Shown here: piece after piece, positions 8,121 to 18,189 of the stretch | How the letters are laid out: each line of letters starts with the position of its first letter | Position numbering within the stretch: the stretch's first letter is position 1 | Assembly: GCA_003956705.1 (NCBI GenBank) | Contig: QZCP01000584.1 | Span: 1 to 18,189, forward strand | Origin: Brevipalpus yothersi | Taxonomy: Eukaryota; Arthropoda; Arachnida; Trombidiformes; Tenuipalpidae | Length of the DNA stretch: 18,189 nt | Reading direction: 5' to 3' | Notes under the pieces: generated by a model | Seen by the model: the letters and a program-made list of their open reading frames with translations, nothing else | Database searches by the model: none | What the model was told of the DNA's origin: nothing | Position numbers and translations under genes: made by a program

Positions 8121-8276
8121 TTTCCCGCTTCAACGGGCAATCGAAAATATTTCCGAAGCGCGCTTTACTGGTTCCTCTTTCCTTTGACCTTTGACCTGAG
8201 GCTATACCGTGGATTGGAGCGGGAAAAGAGGAAAGAGAGAAAAAGAGTCCTGTCAATACTTACTTTCTAGTCAGTT
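8121..8276 (+). promoter_or_regulatory. Candidate promoter: two E2F sites, a perfect DR1 and an initiator
   Basis: TTTCCCGC at 8121-8128 and its reverse complement GCGGGAAA at 8219-8226 both match the E2F/DP consensus TTTSSCGC exactly. Between them, TGACCT-T-TGACCT at 8185-8197 is, on the minus strand, a perfect direct repeat of AGGTCA spaced by one base. That is the DR1 element bound by RXR/USP heterodimers and HNF4-type receptors. Around it the DNA is locally richer in G+C than its surroundings (GCGCGC at about 8159). TCAGTT at 8271-8276 matches the arthropod initiator (TCAGTY). No TATA box lies 30 bases upstream of it, and no DPE was seen at +28. Direction is inferred from the start codons and splice donor that follow. 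Confidence 0.55.
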
Positions 8277-8340
8277 GAAACAAGTATAACTGTTGTGAAT
8301 TTACTTTTGAGTTTTTTGTTTAAATTTTCATACTGCCAAC

Positions 8341-8415
8341 ATGGTTATAAGCTACTTGAATACAGTTTCTTGCGTTCCTATTCGATTGCGTCAATTCCAA
8401 TATGTCAGCTTTTAA
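8341..8415 (+). CDS. Upstream ORF overlapping the presumed main start
   Basis: The ATG at 8341 has a strong start context (CCAACATGG). It opens a 24-codon frame that stops at TAA 8413-8415, overlapping the next ATG (8402) in another register. If transcribed from the initiator at about 8273, it would be the first AUG met by the ribosome and would reduce initiation at 8402. Alternatively, transcription starts downstream of it. The short peptide itself is unrecognised. Confidence 0.3.
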   Translation: MVISYLNTVSCVPIRLRQFQYVSF

Positions 8416-8443
8416 TTTGGATACAGAATTGAATCATCAATTG
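8402..8443 (+). CDS. Candidate 14-codon first coding exon with consensus splice donor
   Basis: The ATG at 8402 is followed by 14 codons (MSAFNLDTELNHQL) that run exactly to a TTG|GTAAGC donor (GT at 8444-8445), leaving phase 0. It lies about 130 bases after the initiator-like TCAGTT, a normal 5' UTR distance. The start context (CAATATGT) is only fair, and an upstream AUG overlaps it. The rest of the gene would be downstream, across a large intron that may reach past the window end. The peptide is too short to assign a family. Confidence 0.35.
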
Positions 8444-9054
8444 GTAAGCTTTCTTCAATATTTCTACTCAGCTTGTGAATTTTAAATCAAGAATTAGCTT
8501 GTTATTATCTCTACTCTATTCTTTGGAATTTTCTTCTCCCAATCTTTATGATCTATGATTGGAATTAAATAGCATCCAATATCTATCTTTTTCTGGAAAA
8601 TCTGACAATTTGAAAGCCATCACAAGCTGTGAAAATTCATCCACAAACATCTTCTATTTTCGATAATATCAGAAATAAGTTCCATAGATTTAGCCGCATT
8701 TCAAATTGCGTTGAAAAATTATCATGCATTGCCTATTTCATGTGCAGAAACCCCCTTCACTCTACTGATAGAGATTTCAAATTTCATAGTCTAACTATCT
8801 GCGCCTAGGATCATGTTGCTACATGATGTGAATTCTTTTCTCATCTCTTCGCAACATCTGACATCATGCAAAGCATTTCCCCAAAACCTAGTCATTCTTC
8901 TCAAACTTGAGCCAAGTTGCATGAGGCATGATAGTCATGAGACGTTCCAACGAAGAGAGTAGATGTCTAAAAATTCTGGGACTAGTATATCACCATCATG
9001 CTTACTTTCATCATTCATATTTCATTTGAATATTTACACTCATAAGTTGAAGTA

Positions 9055-9058
<4 letters not shown>
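8444..9058. other. Presumed intron, no feature seen
   Basis: AT-rich sequence with no plausible exon or repeat beyond short T-rich tracts. It is assigned to an intron only because it follows the donor at 8444. Confidence 0.3.

Positions 9059-9094
<36 letters not shown>
9059..9094. repeat. (CT)18 microsatellite
   Basis: An uninterrupted run of CT dinucleotides, 36 bases long. Confidence 0.97.
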
Positions 9095-9097
<3 letters not shown>

Positions 9098-11008
9098 GAC
9101 GAAATTTTTGGGGTATAAATTTCATGAAAATATTACATTGCATCAATTCTCCAGCTTCATGATAGGAAGGGTGAAGCAAAATTTGGAATGATAAAAGATG
9201 ATAGATCTTCTCCTGGCATCATATATGAGCCTTACAAGTTTTGACAGAGACTCATATCTGATGTGATACCAAAACTCATCAACACTTTACACACAGACCA
9301 ATTTTACCGCCTAATCAGGAGGAAATTAGTTTCTCTTTTCCCTTTTTATCTCCAACTTTTTGGTGTGAAAAAATATTATTCAAACTCAACAGTGAGATTG
9401 CCAAAAATTGGTTCAAGTAAAATGACGAACAGAAAAACTCACAAAACAATCTGGCAACAGTAGAGAGACATTTTATGTTCAATTACTTTGTGGCCACAAG
9501 TTTATGGTTAAAATCTAATTTAGATGATCATTTGAAGAGAATCCATTTTCGTTAGCATCATTCCACTTTCACTAACTATCTTCATGGTCATCACTACTAG
9601 AGTTACATTTTTTTTCTCTCCACACAACCTAATTGACCTGAAGTCAGTAAACGATCTTGAAATTGCTTCTCGGTGGAGGTCAGGGAATAGCGCCAAAATT
9701 TTGCCATAGAGAAGAGAGGAAGAAAGAGAGAAGGGAATATCTGTGTTACCATTTATTTTGGAAAAGTTTTCGGAAGAAGAGGCAAGTTACTGAGGACTTT
9801 GAGTGATAGATAGTCCCAGCTTACACACTGGAAATGAGGTTCATTTATCATTGATCAGATGATAGAAAACGAATTTCTCACTTTCTTTTCCCTGGAAATA
9901 ATTTTCTTTTCAAGCTGATAGATCAATCGTACTGTCTTACTGTGAGTTTCAAGTCTGTATGTGTGTGTATATATATGTGCAAAAATGAACATGATTGCAT
10001 AATTAATCAGCTAATCAGATAGAGAAGGATCGAGCTTTCTCTTTTTTTCTGTTTATCCCTCAAACAGTCAATCTGGAAACCAGTATAATACACGCAAAAC
10101 AGATAAGCGGTGTTAATTCTATTTGTGTTCATCAAGAAGCATGCATGATGAATTTGAATTCTTTATTCTCTTTCCCTCAGAACATCTGCTTTGAAACTTT
10201 ATTTTACTCTCTCTTCAACCTTATCATCGTGGCTTGATCTTCCCTGAAATTGAGCATGAAAAGTCGCATCGATTGTTTCACTTAGAATATATTGCTGAAC
10301 ATGAGCTTGGCCTCATCACTAATGGCTCAGTAGTGGCCAGAAAATGATGAACAGAAGTCACTTGGTTCCTCTTCATTTTCCAATCAAAAGAGTTCATGAA
10401 TAAGTGTATTGATAAAAATCGTTTATAGAAGTGATTAGTTAGTTTTGAGAGGCCTCTGAACGTTCAATCAATTGAATCCCAAATTTTGCATCTGTCTGTA
10501 TTCGGTTGCTTCAAATAATGATGTCAAATGATTTGATGTTGATAAGAGGATTCAGCAGATTTTTATGGAAAACTTTGATTGACTCTTCGATTTGAGTTTT
10601 TTATTTCTAAAAATCAGATGAAAATTTTTCCGTTGGTTATCTAATAGAGCTTGAACGTCGATCAAATTTGTTCAAGTATTCAAACTCATCGAAACTGATC
10701 ACGATGTGACATAGAGACGTGGATCAGAGTATTGAGAGTAGTAGCGAAACCATGGCATGATCACCGTAGTTGTAAGTATATTTGGTACCTTAAGGAACAC
10801 CTTTCCATCGATGCCCAAAACCAGTCGAATTTCATGTTACCCACTTCGCCTTATATCAGAACCATAGAAAAAAAAAGATTTTATTTCCGGTCAGCATCAT
10901 CTAACATGTGGAGAAGCTGAGCCAACAGATGATAAGACCTACAAAACATGTCCGATTGTTTTCATCCGCTTATTGATTTTATTTTCTTCATCATGAGAAG
11001 ATTATTTT
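9095..11008. other. Long AT-rich tract without a recognisable gene
   Basis: Only short frames occur (66 and 62 codons at most), none convincing. A TG/TA microsatellite-like stretch lies at about 9959-9978. Scattered nuclear-receptor half-sites (TGACCT and AGGTCA) occur around 9636-9685 without the regular spacing seen at 8185. I see no splice-flanked exon that I would defend. Confidence 0.4.
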
Positions 11009-11028
11009 CTCTCTCTCTCTCTCTCTCT
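11009..11028. repeat. (CT)10 microsatellite
   Basis: An uninterrupted CT dinucleotide run. Confidence 0.95.
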
Positions 11029-11181
11029 TCTTACCTGAATTTAATAGTTTTTGTTTCAAGCCTTCTGACCTGTGGTGATTGACCTTTCCAATTTTGAGTG
11101 TCCTTACACATGAATGTCCGATTATATTCTCAACTTCAACTCCATCATCAGCTCCCCAAGAAGTCTGAGATTTAACATTAT

Positions 11182-11242
11182 AGAGAGAGAGAGAGAGCGA
11201 GAAGATGAAGAGGATGAAAAAGATGAAGAAGAAGATGATGAT
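11182..11242. repeat. (GA)n run grading into GAA/GAT trinucleotides
   Basis: A GA run of about eight units is followed by an impure purine-rich series of gaagat and gaagaa units. The trinucleotide part could encode Lys/Glu/Asp, but no supporting frame extends from it. Confidence 0.85.
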
Positions 11243-12760
11243 TATTTTTTCGTTTAACTCTCAATATTAGTATTGAGTTTAAGGAGAAAAGAGAGGGAAG
11301 AAAGGCATTTACTCGGTATCATGAACGGAAATTCGTTTGTTGAGTGTGTGTGAAGAGGAAAAAAAATTGCTCACATATTCCATTGTTTTGATATTATCGA
11401 TTCTCAATACTCTCCATCTCGATAATCTATTCTTGTTAACCTTCAAAAATTCAACACCAAAATTCTTCACCTTGTTATCAATTTGTTTTATCCATCACCA
11501 TCGAAAATCCTGTTTCAAAGTCTTCGAAAGTCCACATTAGTTAAGGTTGATGTTCTCTACTTGCTAGCTTCTGAATGTTGTTGAATTTTTGGTCACACCT
11601 CTAGCAACATCGTCAATATTTATCCATCAAATTGGAACGCACCAAAAACTATTGAAATTGTTGAAATATCATGGTACCGTGTTCCTTTATTACTTGTGTA
11701 CTTGCCATTCATGAGAATACAAAATTTCATCTCTCTTTCCTTTCTTCATGTGCATAATCTATTATTTTGGTCACCGGAAAAGTGTACTATTTTCATGGCT
11801 GAGCTGGGGTGATCATAACAATTACAGGTCATTCAAAAAGGTACACATATGATGTAAGCAGAGGTATTTCGTTATAAATGTATATTGGTGGAAAAATTTG
11901 GATATCAAGGTGAAAATTTGTTAACAAAATGATATAGAATTTGCAGTAATATCTCTAAATTCTTGGAAAACGTCAAGACAATTCAAAAAGTTTCCTCTGA
12001 TTATCAAAACGTCTTGACATTTGTCACAAATTAAACTACTTTGTAAGTTTTAGTAAATAAGATAATTGAGAAGGAAATTTTCCCAAATACAATAGATTCT
12101 CTAGTCTTGTAATAAACTCTCTGGAATTTATCTGATAGGAAGAGGAATCTCCATTTTAATTTGAAAATCTCCAAAAAATTCAAAAACATCAGATCCAGGC
12201 TTTTCTAAGAAAATATGTTCATGAAATGTGAATAATCACACAACCAGAAAAGTGATATGTTCTTTTTTTAGCACTGTAAAGTAGTACATGTAGTATCACA
12301 GACTTTGGACTCATTTTTTATGCAAATTATTCTCAAATTCATCTACTGAATGAATTAAGCCACTTAGTTTTGCTCTCCACTCTTTGGTAACGCAAGCAAA
12401 TCTGTAAAACAGATCATCTCATTGAGAGAGCGAGGAAAAGGTTCGTCAGTTGAGAGGATAAAGATAGATCTTTTCTTTTGATGAGTAAGGAAAGATGTCA
12501 ATAATCGATTCATGTAGCCCAAGTTCATCCATCTCCTCCTCTTCCCTTTTTGCTCATCCAAAATGATCCATGAATGATCTCTGATATACATTTTGAAATG
12601 ATCCTGCTACTCTATCTCTCTTTCTTTCACCATTACATGATCAGATCCACATCTAATTCAAATTCAAATGGCAGAGGAACACACCATAACATTGGGTAGT
12701 GATATTTTTTCTTTTCTCATCTTATGTAGTTCCGGGTACATCTTATCCATCATGATATTT
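11243..12760. other. AT-rich tract without a recognisable gene
   Basis: Two copies of attcaaaaag lie 150 bases apart (11831-11840 and 11981-11990), and an 8-base inverted repeat GTCAAGAC/GTCTTGAC lies at 11972-11979 and 12011-12018. Neither is enough to call an element. A 75-codon minus-strand ORF (12364-12591) is charged but unsupported. Confidence 0.35.
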
Positions 12761-12763
12761 TCA

Positions 12764-12803
12764 TTCTATCTATCTCTATCTATCTCTCTTTCTTTCTTTC
12801 CTT
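12764..12803. repeat. CTAT/CTTT tetranucleotide-rich pyrimidine tract
   Basis: Interrupted ctat units pass into cttt units. It is an impure microsatellite. Confidence 0.85.
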
Positions 12804-13700
12804 GTTTTTACCGTAACTTTGCTTTTTACATTTCAACAATCAAATCCGATGTTACCGCATAGAACCGTTATAATGAGGAGGAGAGAAGAGAAAAGATTTA
12901 TCCACCTTTTCTGATTCCAATCGCTCTCTCTATCTATGGAACACAATTATTATTATTGATTTTCCATCGATTAATTGCCAATCAATGTCCATTTCCTCCT
13001 CATCTCATCCTTCCTCTTCTCATGTTGGGTACAACTTTTGATTCAACTGATACAACTGATACATGATGTCAGAAGAGAATCCTACACACTCTCGATTTTC
13101 TGACTCTTTCACCAAACTTGTAGGCTGTGGAAAAGCTATAATCTTGATCCATGATCATGTTCGTGTTCATGAAATCTTCCGGCCATTTGAATCGATTTTT
13201 TATGAACACTTATACATGATTGCAGATCATCCCACAAACGATTTTTTTTATCATGTTCACCATTTATGTTCGCCTTTTTTATGGAGAGCACCTATTTTTC
13301 ATTCTGTTCTGATCGGAAATTGAACAGGTATTTTTCATGTTTGGTGATTTTTCTGACGAAAATGCTTATATTCGATCAAGGACAGTTGCGAATTGTTCAA
13401 TAGCGGGCTACATGTAGTGATCGAGTTCACCATTGATTAAAAATCTGCTCAGAATTCTCCTGCAAAGTGCGAATGATGATCACATTATTCATGAAAAATA
13501 CAACACTTCGAGGATACAAATAATGATGATCATACATGAATATGATAATAATTATTGAATATCACATATACACACACACCTGGGAGGTGTATTTTCTTTT
13601 TGAATAAGAGGAAATTGATTGTCAGATATATATTTCGATATGAATGGTGTATATTTTTATTGCCATGCCCATGGTAATTTCTACTTATAACTGAAATCAA
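12804..13700. other. AT-rich tract with one doubtful ORF
   Basis: An 86-codon ATG frame at 13063-13323 is histidine and phenylalanine rich, matches nothing I know, and has no donor before its stop. A CA-rich stretch lies at about 13567-13580. Otherwise nothing is seen. Confidence 0.3.
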
Positions 13701-13771
13701 TCGCCATCTCTCTCTCTCCCTTTGGTTTCACAATTATATCATGACCATGAATATAGATGAATGACTTCACT

Positions 13772-13877
13772 TCAAAGAGAGAGAAAAATCTCTCTCTCTC
13801 TCTCCTTCAACATGCAAGAGAAACCAAACTTTTTCTCGTAAAGAGAGAGAAGAGAGAAAAGAGAGAGTCAAAAGAGT

Positions 13878-13916
<39 letters not shown>

Positions 13917-13953
13917 AGAGATGAGAGAGATGAGAGAGAGAGTGAGAAGCAGC
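13772..13953. repeat. Clustered (GA)n and (CT)n runs, including a near-perfect inverted pair
   Basis: A short GA run (about 13775-13784) is followed after only a few bases by a CT run (13789-13804), which can fold into a hairpin. Several GA-rich runs then follow, the longest uninterrupted one at about 13886-13911. Together they form a purine/pyrimidine block of nearly 180 bases. The serine/leucine-rich ORF reading across it on the minus strand is an artefact of the repeat. Confidence 0.9.
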
Positions 13954-13973
13954 TCTCCTTCAGTTTGACTCAA

Positions 13974-14374
13974 AAATTTTCAGTTTTGGCTTCAGAAAGC
14001 TCTTGCAGTCTTAGATCTATTCTTGTGAACGTTTGTGTACCAAAAAAAAATAAGCAACAGAGACAAACTTTATCTTCTAAACATTGTGGATAGATCGAGT
14101 CGAAAATTTCGTTCCCTTCGTTGTGAGTTTTGATCAACACATATCATCATGAAATGCTACCACTTTGTGTCTTGTAATTAATTAACAACATTACTATTCT
14201 GACGATTCAATCAACTCGACTCAGCTCACCACCGGTAATATTATCACTTTTACCTTGTATGAAATAAATAATACTACAGCAGACAGCAGCTCGGTGATTC
14301 AAGTTTCCATTCAGCTTTCCACTTGATCGGACTTGACTTGTTGTTTATATTCGTTTGCAACGTTTCAAAGTGCC
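13974..14374. other. Possible upstream region of the exon at 14375
   Basis: Non-coding. It contains scattered TCAGC/TCAAC sequences and a weak ttatat at 14345-14350, but no convincing core promoter. Confidence 0.25.
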
Positions 14375-14469
14375 ATGGATATTGATCAACGTGCTGTCGT
14401 ATTGTTTACTCATATCCTACCAGAACAACATCATTTTTTGACCACCAATTTTGAGGATAAACAGCAAAG
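14375..14469 (+). CDS. Candidate first coding exon with strong start context and splice donor
   Basis: The start TGCCATGG at 14371-14378 is close to the ideal eukaryotic initiation context. The frame runs 31 codons plus two bases (beginning MDIDQRAVVLF, ending NFEDKQQ) to a CAAAG|GTAAAT donor at 14470, leaving phase 2. The translation is balanced and charged, unlike the phenylalanine- and leucine-rich frames typical of T-rich noise here. Because its donor phase differs from that of the 8402 exon, the two are not simple interchangeable first exons. It would belong to a separate gene or to a transcript with different downstream splicing. The family is not recognised. Confidence 0.35.
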
Positions 14470-15720
14470 GTAAATCGTCAACATTCGCCATCAATTTCAA
14501 ATGCTTACACCTATTCTTTCGAATCGCCTTTCGAAGCTTTTTGAATTTTTCAAATCGTATCTTTTTCCTCATATTTTCCACTTTCGATTCTGGTTTTTCT
14601 TACTGAATTTCTATGAAGATATCTTTTTCTCTAACACGTTGTGCTTGCGTTCTCAAAGCTTGAAGTCAACCAGCAAACGAAATTCATTCGTTCATTTTTA
14701 TTTTCGTTTTTCAAAATCATTTTTTTCTTGAATACAACTTTCGCTTGTGATTTCGATTGTTTCCCTTTGATCAGCTAGATTTTGAATACTTGCAATTATA
14801 ATTTGCTTTCCTTCCTCCTCCGCCAATTGTTGATGTCAATCTATTGTAACACTTGGCTTCATTTATATTGATCACTTTTTACCTTTAAATGAGCATCTAA
14901 TGTACCTTTTCCGAAATCTTTTTGTAACGTTTCGCCTTGAGCATGAAGTTGGCCAACTTTTATCTCACGAACATATGCATTCACACATAAACACAAACAC
15001 AATTGCCTATCGGCATTGAAATGATTCTTATTCGAATTCCTCTACCTTCAAGGCACATTGATTTGAAGTGAAACTCTTGATGCACCAACAAGGTTTGATA
15101 ATTGAATTTGAAATATCTCTGTCTATGATCATGCTTCTGGTATTTTCATTGATTCGTGGATGATACTTCAAGATATGAGTTCTTTCTTCCACCAATTTCT
15201 CAGATTCTCGATATCTACCACCAATATTATACAGCTTTCCAGATGTGATGGTGTTTTGTGGAGGAGATAGTACAAAAACGTTAGCATTGAGTTTTCAAGG
15301 ATACAAAAATACCTTAATTAAGATCGAAAAGGGATCGATTGTTGAAAATTAGAACAATGATGCCTTCAAGTTCGACAACAGTCAGCCCTAGAAGCACAGC
15401 TTACTGATGGTATGATATTGACGTTTCTCAAGTTTCCAAAGTAAGTTAGTATTCTTCGAGAAGTGACACACAAATGCAGCATCATCAAAAGGCTCGGAAA
15501 GCGATCTGTATCGTACTTGTTTACGATATTCATGTACACTCGAGGGCTCTAATGTGCGTTTAATTAATTCTGGTTGACTGCTGTTCATTGTGTTATCATC
15601 ATCTGAATAGTGGGCTTGCTATGTTCCGGTTATTTTGTAAAGAAAATCTTTCTCATGTTGCCTCCTTGATTTATACAAACACACACAATACATATCATCT
15701 GTTGATGACCAGTTCGAAAA
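14470..15720. other. AT-rich tract without a recognisable gene
   Basis: A phenylalanine- and serine-rich 76-codon frame at 14501 reflects T-rich composition. A 66-codon minus-strand frame (15388-15588) is unsupported. No repeats beyond short T tracts. Confidence 0.35.
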
Positions 15721-15723
15721 TGA

Positions 15724-15770
15724 ATATACATATACACACATACATACACACACAAATGCACACATACATT
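15724..15770. repeat. CA/CATA microsatellite-like tract
   Basis: Mixed CA and CATA units. The histidine- and threonine-rich ORFs overlapping it on both strands are repeat artefacts. Confidence 0.85.
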
Positions 15771-15982
15771 ATCATCATGGATGCTATTTTTTGCATTCAA
15801 ACTTGGTCCTCTCCTCCTTCCATCGGCTTGATGATAGTGTGTTCTGTATGTATGTGTTGTTCTTATTGTATACTTCCAAAGGAAGCTCAAAATTAGTTTC
15901 CAGCCAAGAGCATCACTCATCAAGCTAGGAAAAAAAATTCTCTCTATTTCAATTCATTATCTGATGCTGTAAGTTGTTTTTC

Positions 15983-16040
15983 GCTCTCTCTCTCTCTCTG
16001 TCTCTGTCTCTCTCTCTCTCTCTTCCTCTCTCTTGCTCTC
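15983..16040. repeat. Interrupted (CT)n tract
   Basis: CT dinucleotide runs broken by TGT, TTC and TTG interruptions. Confidence 0.93.
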
Positions 16041-17840
16041 ATATCATTTGATCAGTTAGGTTTTTTTCATCCTCATCTTTATCCTCTTCTTTGACAGTCA
16101 TCCCAGTGATTGAAGGAGATTGTCTTCTCGAAAATGAATCGCATTCTTTTCGTTAGAAAACATGATTTTCATTGATTGTTCATTGATTTTTTTCAACACA
16201 AGATTCAAGTGTAATTGAGATGAACGGGTTTGTCACATCAGTCACCGTTTGTTTTGACTTTGAATTGATGTTTTTGTCGATTTGTATTGAAATACCATCA
16301 ATACTAACTGCTGCATGGAACAATCCAAAAATTAGTTACAATACATGATCTGTAGGCCACTTACAAGAGAGAATGACAAATCAGATGATAAAAAATTGAA
16401 TGGCAAAAATTGTGTATACCCATTTTATTGCTTATTGTATTTTGATTACTTTCACACTTTGTTCTAGCATATAATCATTATACATCATTTGCCATTGATC
16501 GATGTATTCTGAAAGATGAAAAAGATTTTTTCATCCTCTCAGTTTTTCTCTTCATCTCTCTCTATTTCCATTGATTATGACTGATGATGCGTGAAAATGA
16601 TGATCATAATGAGCTGTAGTCGATTGGAATTGATTCAATTTGAATTCTTTCATTTTCATTTATTGATAATTCGAACCCGACCTATCTTGTTATTGAACCT
16701 TTCTATCATGTGGAAGAAGAAAAGTTTGAATTCATTTTCAATAGCTTCTCAATTACATTTTATACACACTACCCAGGACATGTTTGTTTTCTTGGTCAAT
16801 TATCTTTTTCGTTTATTTTTTTTTCGACTTCTTTTTCTTCATCCGATTTATATTTACTCCATCAATGATCCTGAACATGGTGAGTGTGAGTGATACAATC
16901 ATTTCCACTGAATTTCGTTGATAAAAACTCAACCAATTGCAATTCCGAGGCTCACAGGTACACTGAGCTTAACATGTATCTGTCAGCCTAAGGTAATTTT
17001 GGAAAATTTTCACCATTAAAGTCAACATCATTTGGGACCCAACTAAATGAGTTGCTCATCACATAAAAGTGCACCACTGTGTCACTGATTGCGATGATCT
17101 GCTTGATCATTCATCCTTCAAACTTTAACATCTGCACTGAGCTTTTTTTTATCATCAGGACCAGTTTGACATGAATTTCAGCATTTCCAGCATTTTTGCC
17201 CAAATTGAATGGCATTTTTTTCCTCTCTTCTTCTTCTTCTTGAATCAATTTTTTGATCTATTCTCCTCATGAACGAATCTATTGTGTTTGTATTGTCATT
17301 TTTTGAAATCTAATATCATGAAAAGGAAACTGATAGTATGACATCAATCGAATGCTGACATGGTTAGGTGAAAATTTTCCTCCCATTTCAAAGGGTTGAT
17401 AAGTCTTGAGAAAATTGACAATATCACCTCTTTCCCTTGATCACATGTATGAACAGCAATTCACACACATACATTGAGCGATGTGATTTTGAGCAATATT
17501 TTGTACTCAAAACTTTCTTCTCCAAATTTTTTGGTAGCTTGTGAAAAACAAACTTTCGACTGCCTAGAACAAAGTTCAATAAAAGCTTGGCTAATAGAGA
17601 GGTCCTAGATGGGAGTTCTGTGTGAAGACTTTCATGTAACCTGAGACCAGGTAAAGCAAGATGGCTAAAGCAATTCAAAGCTTAAACCGAAAAAGAATCA
17701 CTGCTCCAGGCTATACAAGTCACTTTCGGTAACATCGTAAACAAGGGGAATAATCGGCCTCAAAAAGCAGCCTGACAAGACGATGGGAATGTGTGCGTGT
17801 AAACTGAAAACGAAAAGCTTCACTTTTTCACCATAGAGGA
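16041..17840. other. AT-rich tract, no firm gene
   Basis: The best exon-like item is 16777-16879, bounded by an acceptor-like cactacccag and a GTGAGT donor, but its frame is almost all hydrophobic residues from a T-rich sequence. A donor-like ACCAG|GTAAAG lies near 17650. An 84-codon minus-strand frame at 17424-17678 is unsupported. Confidence 0.3.
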
Positions 17841-17842
17841 AG

Positions 17843-17890
17843 ATATATAACTGTACTAGCTAGAGAATGTGAAAAGCGGGAAAAATCAGT
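17843..17890 (+). promoter_or_regulatory. Second promoter-like cluster: TATATAA, E2F site, TCAGT
   Basis: TATATAA lies at about 17843-17849, GCGGGAAA at 17876-17883 is an exact E2F-type match, and TCAGT (17886-17890) follows three bases later. The TATA-to-initiator distance (about 40) is longer than usual. No convincing start codon or exon follows before the CT run, so this may be chance. Confidence 0.25.
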
Positions 17891-18026
17891 GAATAGAGAG
17901 CAAATAGAAGTTCCCAAAATTTTTTGGCCTCAATTGAATTGCTCTTTCTCTACGGTGATTGTGGGTCAAAATTTGTATTGGTAAAAGCTTTCTTCTTCTT
18001 GAGAGGAGGAGAGGAAAAAATTTACC

Positions 18027-18048
18027 ATCGAGCTTTAAAGCTCTCGAT
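18027..18048. repeat. Nested palindrome
   Basis: AGCTTTAAAGCT (18031-18042) is a perfect 12-base palindrome. ATCGAG (18027-18032) and CTCGAT (18043-18048) form an alternative outer pairing with a 10-base loop. Confidence 0.6.
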
Positions 18049-18147
18049 AGAGAAAAAAATAATGAAAATCTACACTGTAAATCTAGTATTTTTCGCTTCC
18101 TCTACACTTGTCTTTACAATTGTTTGTCATTTAAATCACAGACTTTT

Positions 18148-18150
<3 letters not shown>

Positions 18151-18189
<39 letters not shown>
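18151..18189. repeat. (CT)n microsatellite running off the window
   Basis: A pure alternating TC/CT run of at least 39 bases. It is cut by the window end, so its full length is unknown. Confidence 0.97.

Noticed and set aside
11821..12020. Possible MITE from acaggtcattcaaaaag and the GTCAAGAC/GTCTTGAC inverted repeat
   Set aside because: No matching terminal repeat at the other end and no target duplication were found. The repeats are only 8-10 bases in AT-rich DNA.
12364..12591. 75-codon charged minus-strand ORF
   Set aside because: It has an ATG and balanced composition but no splice, promoter or family evidence, and its length is within chance for this window.
12668..12697. Possible start exon (MAEEHTITLG) with a GTAGTG donor
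   Set aside because: The donor is poor and the frame runs on into a low-complexity pyrimidine tract. There is no promoter-like context.
13063..13323. 86-codon ATG ORF
   Set aside because: Histidine- and phenylalanine-rich, no recognised motif, and its stop precedes any usable donor.
13767..13973. Serine/leucine-rich minus-strand ORF
   Set aside because: It is a translation of the GA/CT repeats.
15588..15923. Overlapping ORFs of about 100 codons on both strands
   Set aside because: Both read through the CA/CATA microsatellite and are open because of the repeat.

Overview
The window looks like eukaryotic nuclear DNA, most likely from an invertebrate animal and perhaps an arthropod. It is AT-rich, open frames are short and broken, splice-site-like GT/AG signals adjoin the better ORFs, long (CT)n/(GA)n microsatellites recur, and there are relics of two animal-type transposons. 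There are no bacterial operons, Shine-Dalgarno sites, tRNAs, rRNAs or CRISPR arrays. The species cannot be named from the sequence.

Left part (1-5300) is a transposon graveyard. A decayed mariner-type transposase (+ strand, about 697-1314) ends in a TIR-like sequence (about 1405-1420). That sequence abuts, base for base, the point where a decayed Ty3/gypsy pol (- strand, about 2290 down to 1421) stops being readable inside its RNase H domain, so this is probably a nested insertion. A short block next to the gypsy RT (2299-2388) recurs at 3469-3575. From about 3980 to 5140 the + strand holds a long, lightly interrupted frame with one C2H2-like finger; it is probably a dead gene.

Middle part. 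A five-monomer tandem array (about 5699-6330, period 130-132 bp) is full of GATA motifs, and its two monomer types alternate. It lies directly upstream of a probable small gene on the + strand (6577-7717, two exons). The predicted protein is unrecognised; it begins with a candidate myristoylation/palmitoylation signal and ends in an acidic tail. About 400 bp further on is a compact promoter candidate (8121-8276). It holds two exact E2F-type TTTCCCGC sites in opposite orientation, a perfect DR1 nuclear-receptor element between them, and an arthropod-style initiator TCAGTT. It is followed by an upstream ORF and a 14-codon first coding exon with a consensus splice donor at 8444.

Right part (8444-18189) reads as a long intron or intergenic tract rich in pyrimidine microsatellites. 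A second first-exon candidate with a strong start context (14375-14469) and another promoter-like cluster (17843-17890) sit in it. The window ends inside a (CT)n run. All gene models are inferences from sequence alone; the transposon calls rest on motifs recognised by eye.
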